A DNA stretch of 64,000 nt, taken from Sinorhizobium garamanticum (lineage in GTDB: Bacteria; Pseudomonadota; Alphaproteobacteria; Rhizobiales; Rhizobiaceae). The DNA is taken from positions 3,107,001 through 3,171,000 of the forward strand of contig NZ_CP120373.1 in assembly GCF_029892065.1 (NCBI RefSeq). Direction: 5' to 3'. Numbering within the stretch: the first letter of the stretch is position 1; every line of letters starts with the position of its first letter. The notes beneath the pieces were generated by a model, which was not told the DNA's origin, did no database searches, and worked only from the letters and a program-made list of their open reading frames with translations. This document shows positions 34,925-43,038 of the stretch, in pieces. A program made the position numbers and the translations under genes.

Positions 34925-35497
34925 ATGGGGAGTTCAACAAGAGAGACGACGACAGGACAGCCGCGCGTTAGGCCGGCCGGGGTCCTGCTGATCGTTTGGC
35001 TGCTGCTTGGGATGCTGCCTGTTTTCGCCAACATGGTCGGGTATAACTTCCTGCCGTCGATCGAATGGACGTCCAGGACAAACCTTCCAGCACTTGCGGC
35101 CGGCCTGGTCTCTGCGGTGCTGCTGTTTTGGGTCGTCCGGAAAGGCAGGGACGTCACTCCGGGCAGCCCTTTGGGGAAGGCTATCGGCGTCTTCGCCGCT
35201 CCGTTCTTCGGCTACGTTATAGGAAAGAACGTCGTCGTCATTGCTGCTCCGATGATCCTCGCGTTGATCGCAGGCCATCAGGTTGAACTCCCCTTTACCG
35301 TGGCAGACGCCGATCGATATGGCGGCCGTCGATGCAGTTCACCCATTGATCTGCAAGGGCTCCCGTTCATCTTCGAGAGCATTTGCGGCGTCCCAGACAA
35401 CTTCAGGCAGGGCCTGGCAGCCGGTAGCCGCATCGTCGTCATCGGCCGCGGCACCAATATAGGCGTCTTTGCAGAAAGTCTGCGCCGGGTCGATTGA
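34925..35497 (+). CDS. Hypothetical membrane protein
   Basis: A 190-residue product from ATG 34925 (a GTG at 34913 is the alternative start; neither has a clear ribosome-binding site). Three hydrophobic segments are visible: LLIVWLLLGMLPVFANMVGY, LPALAAGLVSAVLLFWVV, and a stretch from about VFAAPFFGYVIG to APMILALIAG. The remaining 75 residues, with two cysteines, are soluble (RCSSPIDLQG, ESICGVPDNF). No family recognised. The upstream 200 bp contain only a repeat. Confidence 0.6.
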   Translation: MGSSTRETTTGQPRVRPAGVLLIVWLLLGMLPVFANMVGYNFLPSIEWTSRTNLPALAAGLVSAVLLFWVVRKGRDVTPGSPLGKAIGVFAAPFFGYVIGKNVVVIAAPMILALIAGHQVELPFTVADADRYGGRRCSSPIDLQGLPFIFESICGVPDNFRQGLAAGSRIVVIGRGTNIGVFAESLRRVD

Positions 35498-35704
35498 GCC
35501 GCTATGGGCCACGACGGGTCGTCGGGTTTCGCGGACGGAGGGCCAAATCATGTTCTACGCTGAATGTCCATTGCAATTTATCGGAGAGTCGAATTTAGGC
35601 TGCATACTGAAATGGCCTGGGAGAAGGAACTCGTCATCTTCTGCCGGCAACCATTTGCCGCTAAGCGAGGGGCGCGAGCGGGACAGGCTGAAAGAGTCGC
35701 GGTG

Positions 35705-36364
35705 ATGAAAAAGGAAGTTCCTTCTCTGCTAAAGCTTGCAGAGGGTATTGAAGACCCATCCTTTCAACGCTTTTACGGATTTTTCTTCGGACGGGGATCG
35801 CTGCTGATAATCTATATCCCATACTTGCTGATGCTAATCGTGCCGCGTCACTTTTTTGATTTTCAAGGTCCGAGAAGTATCATGACATGGCTACCAAAGT
35901 TCTGGTTTGAAGCGAGAAACTTCAAAGCAAAGTATCTTATAGAAGACATTAACTTCTATTTTTCTACAAGCTTACTTTCCTACGCGGTAATGTCCGTCAT
36001 CTCCATTGTCGCAGCCATAAAATGCTATCGCACGGGGCGGAATTTTCCATTTACACTGACGCAATCCCAGCCGTGGAAACCCTATCGCTTTTTTCTTATA
36101 CCCGCTTTGATTGCGATACTGTTGGGCGTTGTGGTACCCCTGCCAGTGGGCGGTGACGACAGTGGCTTCAGGGGTAATCCTTTTGAGAATCCAGTCTATT
36201 TGCCTGCCTACAGCTCCATGTTCTTCGGACTTCTGATGGTCGTAAGCGCGGCCGGCGCGCTATGGCTTGGTCGTGAGCGCGCACGGCTGAGGCTTGAACG
36301 GCAAAAGCCGCCAAGGCCAATGGTTTCGGTTTTTCTGGATCAGCGAGAACATTCAGATAGCTGA
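35705..36364 (+). CDS. Hypothetical four-TM membrane protein
   Basis: This 219-residue protein starts at ATG 35705 (MKKEVPSLLKLAEGIEDPSF); the frame is open upstream to 35564 but that extension is not protein-like. Four hydrophobic helices are visible near residues 28-50, 85-110, 128-148 and 170-195. The second loop, NFKAKYLIEDINFYFSTS, is rich in Phe and Tyr. The gene is lower in GC than its neighbours and may have been acquired. It is not linked to a recognised pathway. Confidence 0.65.
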   Translation: MKKEVPSLLKLAEGIEDPSFQRFYGFFFGRGSLLIIYIPYLLMLIVPRHFFDFQGPRSIMTWLPKFWFEARNFKAKYLIEDINFYFSTSLLSYAVMSVISIVAAIKCYRTGRNFPFTLTQSQPWKPYRFFLIPALIAILLGVVVPLPVGGDDSGFRGNPFENPVYLPAYSSMFFGLLMVVSAAGALWLGRERARLRLERQKPPRPMVSVFLDQREHSDS

Positions 36365-36501
36365 CGGTGTCGGGTCAACGAACGCCCGAGACTCCGTTCC
36401 TTAGGTACCATGAAGGGAGCGGTGAGCTAGGATCTCCTTTCCAACCAAAGCGGATGGCGACACCCATTGCGATCGTCCAGCGGCCATTGAGACCCAGCTT
36501 T

Positions 36502-37359
36502 TTACCGGCCGAGCACCACACGGTTGGCCGTCACGCGGTTGGCTGCGCGGCTTTCGCCGCGGCTGACGCCGTAAAGCATGTCCGGCGTCGAGCGGTCCCA
36601 GGCGATGCCTTGGCCAGTGTTCCTCAGCGGCACCGTCGCGAGCCATTTCAGGACGGAGCCGGTCTCCGGACGCTCCATCACGTAGGCCTCGGCGGCATCG
36701 TGCCCTGTCAGATAGAGCTTGCGGTCGGGGCCCCAGGACCCGCCTGAATTGCTCATGTCCCCGAATTTCTCGAGCACTTCATCCGGCAGAGCCCAGGCCT
36801 CGGCAACCCGCCAGTCCTCGCCGAAACGGACGACCTGCGTCTCGTCCTTGTTTCCCTGGGCGAGGGGACTGCGGTCGAAGACCCGGTTGTAATTGGCGAA
36901 TGCTCCCCACCAGGAACCGTCGTGGTAATCGAGCCAGGTAAAGAAGCCGCGATCGATGCCGAGGGGAAGCGTGTCGACGTGCTGCATTGTTTCTGCGTCG
37001 AAGACCTCGACCGAGTTGGCTGCCGGCCATTCGGGAAAGTTCGAGTGCGCCGCGTAGATTTCTCCGTCAATCACGACCGCGCTGTTGAGGTGCTTGATCG
37101 GTCCGTCCTGCGGCCCTTCGAAAACAGCGACCCGCTCGCCGCTCGCCTTGTCGTATTTGGCGATTGTGCGGTTGTCGACGGCGTAGAAGTGATCGGCATC
37201 CACGCCGATCCCTTGGTTCGCCTCGGGAACCGCGAGTTCCCGCACCGAGTCCGCCGCGATCTGTCGCAGAGGTACCGCAACGTCCGCGATCACGGTGCCG
37301 GCGGCAAGGGCGAGCCCGGCCGACAGTAGAATGATACCCGTCCGCAAGACTGCCTCCAT
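36502..37359 (-). CDS. Exported beta-propeller-type protein
   Basis: A 285-residue protein with a signal peptide (TGIILLSAGLALAAGTVIA). The mature protein has repeated beta-strand blocks such as IGVDADHFYAVDNRTIAKYD, GEIYAAHSNFPEWPAANSVE, VFDAETMQHVDTLPLGIDRG and PDRKLYLTGHDAAEAYVME. This suggests a six- or seven-bladed propeller, as in cycloisomerases and SMP-30-like hydrolases. The catalytic function is unassigned. ATG 37359 has a weak ribosome-binding site. A TTG three codons downstream of it preceded by GGAGG is an alternative start. A RIME half-element lies upstream. Confidence 0.75.
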   Translation of the reverse strand: MEAVLRTGIILLSAGLALAAGTVIADVAVPLRQIAADSVRELAVPEANQGIGVDADHFYAVDNRTIAKYDKASGERVAVFEGPQDGPIKHLNSAVVIDGEIYAAHSNFPEWPAANSVEVFDAETMQHVDTLPLGIDRGFFTWLDYHDGSWWGAFANYNRVFDRSPLAQGNKDETQVVRFGEDWRVAEAWALPDEVLEKFGDMSNSGGSWGPDRKLYLTGHDAAEAYVMERPETGSVLKWLATVPLRNTGQGIAWDRSTPDMLYGVSRGESRAANRVTANRVVLGR

Positions 37360-37377
37360 CTGCTGTCCATGCCATCC

Positions 37378-37425
37378 GGCTACTGCATGACTCCTTAAAT
37401 CGGAATCGATTTAAGGACAAAATGC
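37378..37425. repeat. Left part of a RIME-like element
   Basis: TACTGCATGACTCCTTAAATCG with CGATTTAAGGACAAAATGC. Only palindrome 1 is present, 19 bp upstream of the propeller protein start. Confidence 0.7.
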
Positions 37426-37592
37426 GGAAGTCCTCAGGATTCTACCATTGCCCTGTCGGAAACCGATTGCTTCATTCGTCCTCAGGGGGCGACTTGGCGA
37501 CACGGCCACGTCGGGGTGGAGAAAAACGTTTGGCTGCCTATTTCGGAGGGTAGCTACAGGGCCGAATGGCTTCAACGCGAAAGGAACACGCA

Positions 37593-38066
37593 ATGTCGAA
37601 GAATACGATTTGCCTCTGGTTCGACAAGGACGCCGAGGATGCCGCTCGCTTCTACGCGGAGGTCTTTCCCGACAGCAGGGTGACCGCCGTGCACAGCGCG
37701 CCCAGCGACTACCCGTCCGGCAAGGAGGGCGATGTCTTGACGGTCGAGTTCACGGTTGCGGGCATTCCTTGTCTCGGCCTCAACGGGGGGCCCATGTTCA
37801 AGCATAACGAAGCCTTCTCGTTCCAGATCGCCACGGACGATCAGGAGGAGACCGACCGCTACTGGAACGCCATCGTCGGCAACGGCGGCCAGGAGAGCGC
37901 GTGCGGTTGGTGCAAGGACAAATGGGGGATCTCCTGGCAAATCATTCCACGTGCGCTGACTGACGCGCTTGCCGCTGGCGGCGCCGAAGCAAAGCGCGCC
38001 TTCGATGCCATGATGGAGATGGGGAAAATCGACGTCGCCGCGATCGAGGCCGCCCGGCGCGGCTGA
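37593..38066 (+). CDS. VOC/PhnB-like glyoxalase superfamily protein
   Basis: The product is 157 residues, with GAAAGGAACACGCA before ATG 37593. It has the paired beta-alpha-beta-beta-beta units of the 3-demethylubiquinone-9 3-methyltransferase-like (PhnB-type) VOC family: ICLWFDKDAEDAARFYAEVF, EFTVAGIPCLGLNGG, and AFSFQIATDDQEETDRYWNA. CGWCKDKWGISWQIIPRAL is the conserved C-terminal piece. Members lack a uniform reaction; an unknown metal-dependent lyase or binding role is likely. Confidence 0.87.
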   Translation: MSKNTICLWFDKDAEDAARFYAEVFPDSRVTAVHSAPSDYPSGKEGDVLTVEFTVAGIPCLGLNGGPMFKHNEAFSFQIATDDQEETDRYWNAIVGNGGQESACGWCKDKWGISWQIIPRALTDALAAGGAEAKRAFDAMMEMGKIDVAAIEAARRG

Positions 38067-38103
38067 CGCGTCATCGCAAACCGGGTGCTGACTGCAAACT
38101 GAA

Positions 38104-38133
38104 GACGACCGCCTTGGGACAAGGGCGGTCGTC
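38104..38133 (+). terminator. Hairpin downstream of the VOC gene
   Basis: GACGACCGCC pairs with GGCGGTCGTC around a 10-base loop, 38 bp after the stop. No T-tract follows, so this could be a terminator or an RNA-stabilising hairpin. Confidence 0.45.
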
Positions 38134-38217
38134 GGCGTTCGTCCGGAATGCGCCAAATGGCGGACGTTCAGTTGACAGACGTCCACAGGGGCGCGGCTTG
38201 CACGAGACGCGATATCT

Positions 38218-38322
38218 TACAGCGCCGTGCGTCCTTTAGGACGCACGAAGGACGCTGTAACTCTTTGAATCTACGCATCGTGCTTTCCGAAAATCGGGTC
38301 CGATTTTCGGGCCGATGCGCTA
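38218..38322. repeat. RIME2-like element (CCGAAAATCGGGTCCGATTTTCGG type)
   Basis: TACAGCGCCGTGCGTCC with GGACGCACGAAGGACGCTGTA, then CTTTGAATCTACGCATCGTGC and CCGAAAATCGGGTCCGATTTTCGG. Layout resembles the RIME1 copies but with different palindromes. A second copy is at 40599-40693. Confidence 0.7.
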
Positions 38323-38595
38323 GAGCCCTTCAGGGTTAAATGGAAGCAGTTCTGCCGGAGCAGGTTTTCGTCAGGGCAGAGGCGATTGGCGAAGGGGCGT
38401 ACCCGGATGTACGTGCGAGCCGATCGCCTCTGAGCCTGGCGGAAAGATGCCCGGCCCTTCGGGTTGGCTGAAACGGGCCGCCTGATCGGCCGGCCGGCTT
38501 GGCCGTATGCTTTGGCTACGCCGCGCGCCGGCCGGTCGACCATCCGACTCCGTTTGAGCCAACAGAACTGTTTCCATTTAACCCTGAAGGGCTCT
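38322..38595. mobile_element. MITE-like element with 33-bp terminal inverted repeats
   Basis: The ends AGAGCCCTTCAGGGTTAAAT (38322 on) and its inverse ATTTAACCCTGAAGGGCTCT (to 38595) form near-perfect 33-bp terminal inverted repeats. They flank 208 bp of non-coding sequence that can itself fold (CGTACCCGGATGTACG). No transposase is encoded. A truncated second copy of the right half is at 48852-48942. The boundary features fit a non-autonomous element, although no target duplication was confirmed. Confidence 0.6.
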
Positions 38596-38720
38596 AGTCA
38601 TCGCCTCGCCAAGTGCTGTCGCCTTCGATTTTGTCATGCGTGGGGGCGACGCCATACCAGAAAGCGGACCATTTACTGATTTCACAAAGGACAATAGGGT
38701 GACAATCAGAGGGGAACGTA

Positions 38721-39967
38721 ATGACGAGCGGAACGGACATTCTTGATGCCGTCGTCATCGGTGCCGGTTGGGCGGGGCTAGGCGTCAGTCATGCGCTGAT
38801 GCAGCGTGGCTTGCGTCATAGAGTGTTGGAGCGAGGTCGCATCGGTGAGACTTGGCGGACCCAGCGCTGGGACTCCTTTCGGATAAACACACCTAACAGC
38901 CAAACGGTCATGCCCGGGGATACCTATGTCGGCCCCGATCCCGACGGTGCAATGACAAGTGGCGAGTTTGTCGCGCTGTTAGAGGACTATGCCGGCCGGC
39001 ATGGCCTCCCGGTGGAAACCGGTACGCCGGTGACCGACCTTGTTGCGAGCGGTGGGGCCTGTACCGGCTGGCCCTTCCGCGCGGCCCCCTGTGGGCGAGG
39101 AATGTGGTGATCGCTAGCAGTAACCAGAATTGCCCGGCGCGCCCGCCTTTCTCTGCTTTGTTGCCGCCCAAAGTCCAACAGATTGATGCATCAGCCTACC
39201 GCAACGCATCTGGTCTCGACAGTGGAGCCGTGTTGGTGGTCGGTAGCGCACAGTCGGGCGGCCAAATCGCCGAGGACTTGGTCCAGGCGGGGCGAACTGT
39301 GTTTCTTGCAACGGGCCGAGTCGGCCGGCTGCCCCGAATGTACCGAGGTCGTCACATCAGTGTCTGGTTGGTTCTTAGCGGACTGATCGATGTGACGCGC
39401 AGGGAAATCCTTCAACAGGGACCCGTCCCTGGAAGGCCGCTGACAGGAGCGCTCCATACGATCAGCCTGCAGTCCCTCAGTGCGCAAGGCGTTGTCTTGC
39501 TGGGTCGGCTCACGGGCGTCGACGACGGCCGCCTCTCGTTCAGCGACGATGCAGAAGAGCATGTTCGCCATGCAGACGAGGGCTCCGCTAAAGTTCGAAG
39601 CCAGATCGACGCGTACATCGCGCGCAACGGGATCGATGCCCCTCCGGCCGAGCCGGACCCGGCAGAGGTGATTGGCGCGGTGCTGCCGAATCCGCCTATC
39701 CGATCGATTGATCTCGCCGCGCGGGGGATCACAACGGTGATCTGGTGCACCGGGTTCAGAGGGGATTTCGGGTGGGTGCGCGTTCCCGCTGTGCTCGATG
39801 CACAAGGCCAGCCATTGCACGATAACGGCTTCGCGAGCGTCCCTGGCGTGTATTTTGCCGGCCTGCCTTTCGCGATCTCGCGACGGTCGGGCACAATATT
39901 GGCAATTGCGGAGGAAGCAGCCCTGTTCGTCGAAGATATCCAGCGTCGTTTAGACACCTGCCTCTGA
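38721..39967 (+). pseudogene. Frameshifted FAD-dependent monooxygenase-like flavoprotein
   Basis: The 5' part (38721-39110) encodes an FAD-binding region (DAVVIGAGWAGLGVSHALM), RIGETWRTQRWDSFRINTP and then residues up to about LVASGG. The 3' part (39104-39967) is in another frame and continues the same fold: LWARNVVIASSNQNCPARPP, the second Rossmann motif VLVVGSAQSGGQIAEDLV and IWCTGFRGDFGW. Reading in the +2 frame from about 39052 gives WGLYRLALPRGPLWARN, which bridges the two. So one base was lost or gained near the GGTGGGGCC run at 39051-39059. The intact protein would be about 415 residues. A sequencing error cannot be excluded. Confidence 0.75.
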
Positions 39968-40094
39968 CGTCCCGATTCAGTGATGCCGACTCCAAGCGAA
40001 TATCATCCGGTAGGCGGCTTCCTCCTCTGATCTAACGCCTTGAAATTACGCAATTCCTGGCGGCAAACCGCTGCACACTTTTGGGCGACATGCA

Positions 40095-40583
40095 TTAATC
40101 CAGCATGACGACGGCTTCGACCTCGAAGAGCATGGGGTCAATTGCAAGCTTCGGGACAGGAATCAGAGTCTGCGCCGGCAGTGCCTCGCCGAACATTTCT
40201 TTCACGTTCCTGGTCAAGACCTCAAGCTTGGACATATCGTGATCGACCACAAAGACCGTGAGCTTGGCGACCTGATCCGGCCTTGCGCCGAGCGCATCGA
40301 GGGCGGTGCGCAAGTTTGCGTAGGCTTGCTTAACCTGGACAGAAAAGTCGGGCGACAAGGCTCCCGTGCTGTCTTGGCCGCCCTGTCCGGAGATGTAGGC
40401 CACCCGGGCTTCGCGGGGCACAATCACCGCCGTGCTGTAGCCGTTCGGCGTCGGGTCGTAGAGGGTTTTTGGATTGACGATGGTCAGCTTGAGATCGTTC
40501 TCATTCGCTGTCGTCGCAGTGGGAACTCCGATGGTCATGATGATTAGCCCTCCGATAAGCAGATGCTTGATTGCGCGTGACAT
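40095..40583 (-). CDS. Exported RidA-family protein
   Basis: A 162-residue protein with a signal peptide (HLLIGGLIIMTIGVPTATTA) followed by a Rid/YjgF fold: VAYISGQGGQDSTGALSPDF, QVKQAYANLRTALDALGARP, LTVFVVDHDM and ALPAQTLIPVPKLAIDPMLF. In RidA the residue at PARSC is the substrate-carboxylate Arg (R105); here the aligned sequence is PAQTL, so that Arg is Gln. It is therefore a Rid-like protein unlikely to deaminate enamines, and probably periplasmic. AAGAGAAAATC precedes ATG 40583; the upstream extension is a repeat. Confidence 0.85.
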   Translation of the reverse strand: MSRAIKHLLIGGLIIMTIGVPTATTANENDLKLTIVNPKTLYDPTPNGYSTAVIVPREARVAYISGQGGQDSTGALSPDFSVQVKQAYANLRTALDALGARPDQVAKLTVFVVDHDMSKLEVLTRNVKEMFGEALPAQTLIPVPKLAIDPMLFEVEAVVMLD

Positions 40584-40598
40584 GATTTTCTCTTGGCT

Positions 40599-40693
40599 AG
40601 CGTATCGGCCCGAAAATCGGACCCGATTTTCGGAAAGCACGATGCGTGGATTCAAAGATTTACAGCGTCCTGAAGGACGCACGGCGCTGTAGG
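40599..40693. repeat. RIME2-like element, second copy
   Basis: CCGAAAATCGGACCCGATTTTCGG, then GCACGATGCGTGGATTCAAAG, TACAGCGTCC and GGACGCACGGCGCTGTAG. Inverted relative to the copy at 38218. It lies between the Rid-like start and the TetR operator. Confidence 0.7.
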
Positions 40694-40753
40694 GACTACG
40701 AGCAAACGTATCCTCGCAGCCTGCAGGATTGACGCTTCACCCATCGTCCATAT

Positions 40754-40807
40754 GATTGACTCGTACGGCGTACGATTTAATCGCATCGTACGCCGTACGA
40801 GTCAATC
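40754..40807. promoter_or_regulatory. Double TetR-type operator with two 15-bp palindromes
   Basis: TCGTACGGCGTACGA at 40761-40775 and TCGTACGCCGTACGA at 40786-40800 are near-perfect palindromes with centres 25 bp apart. They are themselves arms of a larger 23-bp perfect inverted repeat (40754-40776 and 40785-40807) around an 8-bp spacer. The pair lies 65 bp before the tetR start and is the expected binding region for two regulator dimers. Confidence 0.75.
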
Positions 40808-40871
40808 GGTCAGAATCGACATTCGTCGCGTTGCCAGTCAAAATCGACGTTCTGATCAACGAGGAAGACGG

Positions 40872-41567
40872 ATGGCAGTCAAGCGGAGCGGCACTCAGAG
40901 CAAACGGCCCCAACGGATACGTGCGTCGCTCCAGTCCGTGCAAGAGCCGCGCAGTGAACCGCCTCTCTCTCGGGAACGGATCGTGGCGACCGCGGTAGAA
41001 TTGCTGGACGACCAGGGGGTCGACGGATTGACGATGCGCCGGCTGGCCGATCGCCTCGGCTCCGGCGCAATGAGCCTATATTGGCACGTCGACAACAAAG
41101 AGGATGTCTTTGATCTGGCGCTCGACTCGGTGCTCGAATATCGCGGACCGCCGCAAACAGTTGAACCTCAAGACTGGCGCGGGGAGGTCGTTCATATGCT
41201 CGAAGACTGGCGCGCCAGCATGTTGCGCCATCCCTGGTCGGCATCACTGTTGCCGCGCCGGGCGCTCGGCCCGAACATCCTCAGTCGCCTGGAACTGCTG
41301 AGCAAGACCTTGTCCAGAGCCGGTGTAGCGGACGCAGATCTGAACGTCGCGATATGGTCGCTCTGGAACTATGTGATGGGCGCCACCGTCACCCGGGCGA
41401 GCTTCGAGCTCTCGGACGACGACAGGGCCGCCGCGCAGCAGCGCCTTACACGTCTCAGCGAACACTACCCGACAATCGAACGCTCTCGTCTGCTGTTGGA
41501 TAACGATTGGGACGGCGCTTTCAGGAAAGGCCTCGACTTCCTGCTTGATGGCCTCGCTCCGAGATAA
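40872..41567 (+). CDS. TetR-family regulator with long N-terminal tail
   Basis: The start is ATG 40872, after GAGGAAGACGG. The protein is 231 residues: a 38-residue basic tail, a TetR HTH (AVELLDDQGVDGLTMRRLAD, RLGSGAMSLYWHVDNKEDVF), then a C-terminal domain of the TetR_C_1 type (WSLWNYVMGATVTRASFEL). This resembles TetR(C)-type regulators of efflux or detoxification genes. The double operator directly upstream suggests autoregulation; the divergent Rid-like gene may be a second target. Confidence 0.9.
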   Translation: MAVKRSGTQSKRPQRIRASLQSVQEPRSEPPLSRERIVATAVELLDDQGVDGLTMRRLADRLGSGAMSLYWHVDNKEDVFDLALDSVLEYRGPPQTVEPQDWRGEVVHMLEDWRASMLRHPWSASLLPRRALGPNILSRLELLSKTLSRAGVADADLNVAIWSLWNYVMGATVTRASFELSDDDRAAAQQRLTRLSEHYPTIERSRLLLDNDWDGAFRKGLDFLLDGLAPR

Positions 41568-41607
41568 TGAACATTCGTCATTTCCTGGACGAGACCTCTT
41601 GAGGAAA

Positions 41608-41710
41608 CGTGCATCAATTCAAAGTGCTACAGCATCCTTTGCGCGTCTGATCAGAGTGCACGACGGTAGCTTCTGCCTCGTTGGTTGCGGTGCGGTAACG
41701 CATCTCCTCG
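41608..41710 (+). repeat. Partial RIME and TTCTGCCTCG module
   Basis: GTGCATCAATTCAAAGTGCTACAGC is followed by GCGCGTCTGATCAGAGTGCAC, then CTTCTGCCTCGTTGGTTGCGG. The same module order occurs at 4333-4410. It lies between the convergent tetR and DUF4189 genes. Confidence 0.65.
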
Positions 41711-41768
41711 GACGTGGAGGCCACCCTACCGGGCCGCGCTGCCTGTTGCAGCTTTTCGTGCGTCTGCC

Positions 41769-42239
41769 TCAGGTGCAAACCCATTCACGGATCTCGCACC
41801 GGTTCTCCTCGCCGCCACAGAGGCTCAAGGCATTCCGTTCCGCTTCGCGCCGGGTCGTCGCCGAGGCGGTACCCCAGGAGGGGGCTCCAGCAGGGGAGGT
41901 CCCACCCAGCGACAGAGCTGCACAATGCTCATAGGGAAAGCCCGTGCCGTCGTCGTCATCCCAATGGCGGTGGTTGCGGAACACTTCGACCACCTTGCAA
42001 GCCGCGCCCTCCGCATTCTCGCAATGCTTGAGCGCGGCATCTTCCGCTTCCGTCCTCTTGTCGGCGCCCCAGAAGAAGCCGTGCCGGCCATCTGCAGGCG
42101 AAAACGCAATCGCGCCCCAGATGCCTGTCTCTTCGTGCGTGGTTTCCGGCTGCGGCGTCACCAAATCTGCGGCATTGCCGGACGAAATGCCAACGAGGGC
42201 GGCAATCAGTATGGGCCAAAGGTGACGGCTCATCGGCAT
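41769..42239 (-). CDS. Exported DUF4189-family protein
   Basis: This 156-residue protein has a signal peptide (HLWPILIAALVGISSGNAA). The mature region has DUF4189 features: WGAIAFSPADGRHGFFWGAD, RTEAEDAALKHCENAEGAAC, CAALSLGGTSPAGAPSWGTA and a Cys-rich end LCGGEENRCEIREWVC. Members are small, disulfide-containing secreted proteins of unknown role. It is last in the leftward adhesin operon, 52 bp after the single-TM gene. Confidence 0.85.
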   Translation of the reverse strand: MPMSRHLWPILIAALVGISSGNAADLVTPQPETTHEETGIWGAIAFSPADGRHGFFWGADKRTEAEDAALKHCENAEGAACKVVEVFRNHRHWDDDDGTGFPYEHCAALSLGGTSPAGAPSWGTASATTRREAERNALSLCGGEENRCEIREWVCT

Positions 42240-42291
42240 GTTCGTGCTCCCAAGCTGAGGTTGATCAGGAATGCATCACAGGCGCGGATCC

Positions 42292-43026
42292 TCATCCGGC
42301 CATTCTCGCGACGGAAACGACCACGCAGGCGTTTCCGGTGGGGACCAGAAGAGCCTGGCCGCCATCGTTGGCCAGGTTGAAAAGCATCGTGTTCGAAAGG
42401 TTGTCCGCGAGCACGCTGCCCTTCGGAAGGGTCTGCACGATCTCCTGGCATGTCCTCTGGAACGGCGCCACCCGCACGAAGCCGCCTTCGCAGCCCTGGC
42501 CGATGGGCGAAGCGAACACCACACCCGCCGCCTGCGCCTTGTAGTCGGGCAGGTCATAAATCATTCCGGCAATCGCCTGCACCGGATGGGTATCGGGCGA
42601 CGAAGTGTTCCATTGCGTTTGCTCGGTATAGGTCGTGCCTAAGGTCAGGGCCTGCCCGAGCGCGGCGAAGACCTTGGCGCAGGTGCGCACGCCTGCTTGG
42701 TTCGCATGCTTTTCAAACGGCGTCTCGCCGGCCGCTGTACCTGCTGGCGCCACCTCGGTGGGCTTGTTCTCGGCGGGCTTGCTCTCAGCGGGCGCTTGCG
42801 ACTGAGCCGAGGCGGTCTGCGCGACCAATCTCCCGAGCGGGGGATAGAAATGAAACGAGAGAACGACCACCGCGGCGACCACGACGGCGAACATGCCGGC
42901 CAGCGCGAGGTTTCGCACCACCCGCCAAACTGACCGTCGTGCCGATGATGGACTTGCCATCGGCTCTGCCGGTGCGAGGGCCTGCGAGCTGGTCAATATT
43001 CTGTCCTGGATGGATTGGCGGGTCAT
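42292..43026 (-). CDS. Single-TM exported protein in the adhesin operon
   Basis: A 244-residue protein with AGCGAGAGAACCGC before ATG 43026. A 35-residue cytoplasmic head precedes one membrane helix (NLALAGMFAVVVAAVVVLSF), a Pro/Ala/Glu-rich linker (QSQAPAESKPAENKPTEVAP) and a C-terminal periplasmic domain with four cysteines (VRTCAKVFAALGQALTLG, CEGGFVRVAPFQRTCQEIV). Its position 12 bp after the IalB-like gene suggests it is an envelope partner of the autotransporter. No family recognised. Confidence 0.75.
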   Translation of the reverse strand: MTRQSIQDRILTSSQALAPAEPMASPSSARRSVWRVVRNLALAGMFAVVVAAVVVLSFHFYPPLGRLVAQTASAQSQAPAESKPAENKPTEVAPAGTAAGETPFEKHANQAGVRTCAKVFAALGQALTLGTTYTEQTQWNTSSPDTHPVQAIAGMIYDLPDYKAQAAGVVFASPIGQGCEGGFVRVAPFQRTCQEIVQTLPKGSVLADNLSNTMLFNLANDGGQALLVPTGNACVVVSVARMAG

Positions 43027-43038
43027 GCGGTTCTCTCG

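Noticed and set aside
37378..37425. RIME half-elements as ncRNA genes
   Set aside because: They are repeated palindromes without terminators or promoters and are better described as repeats.
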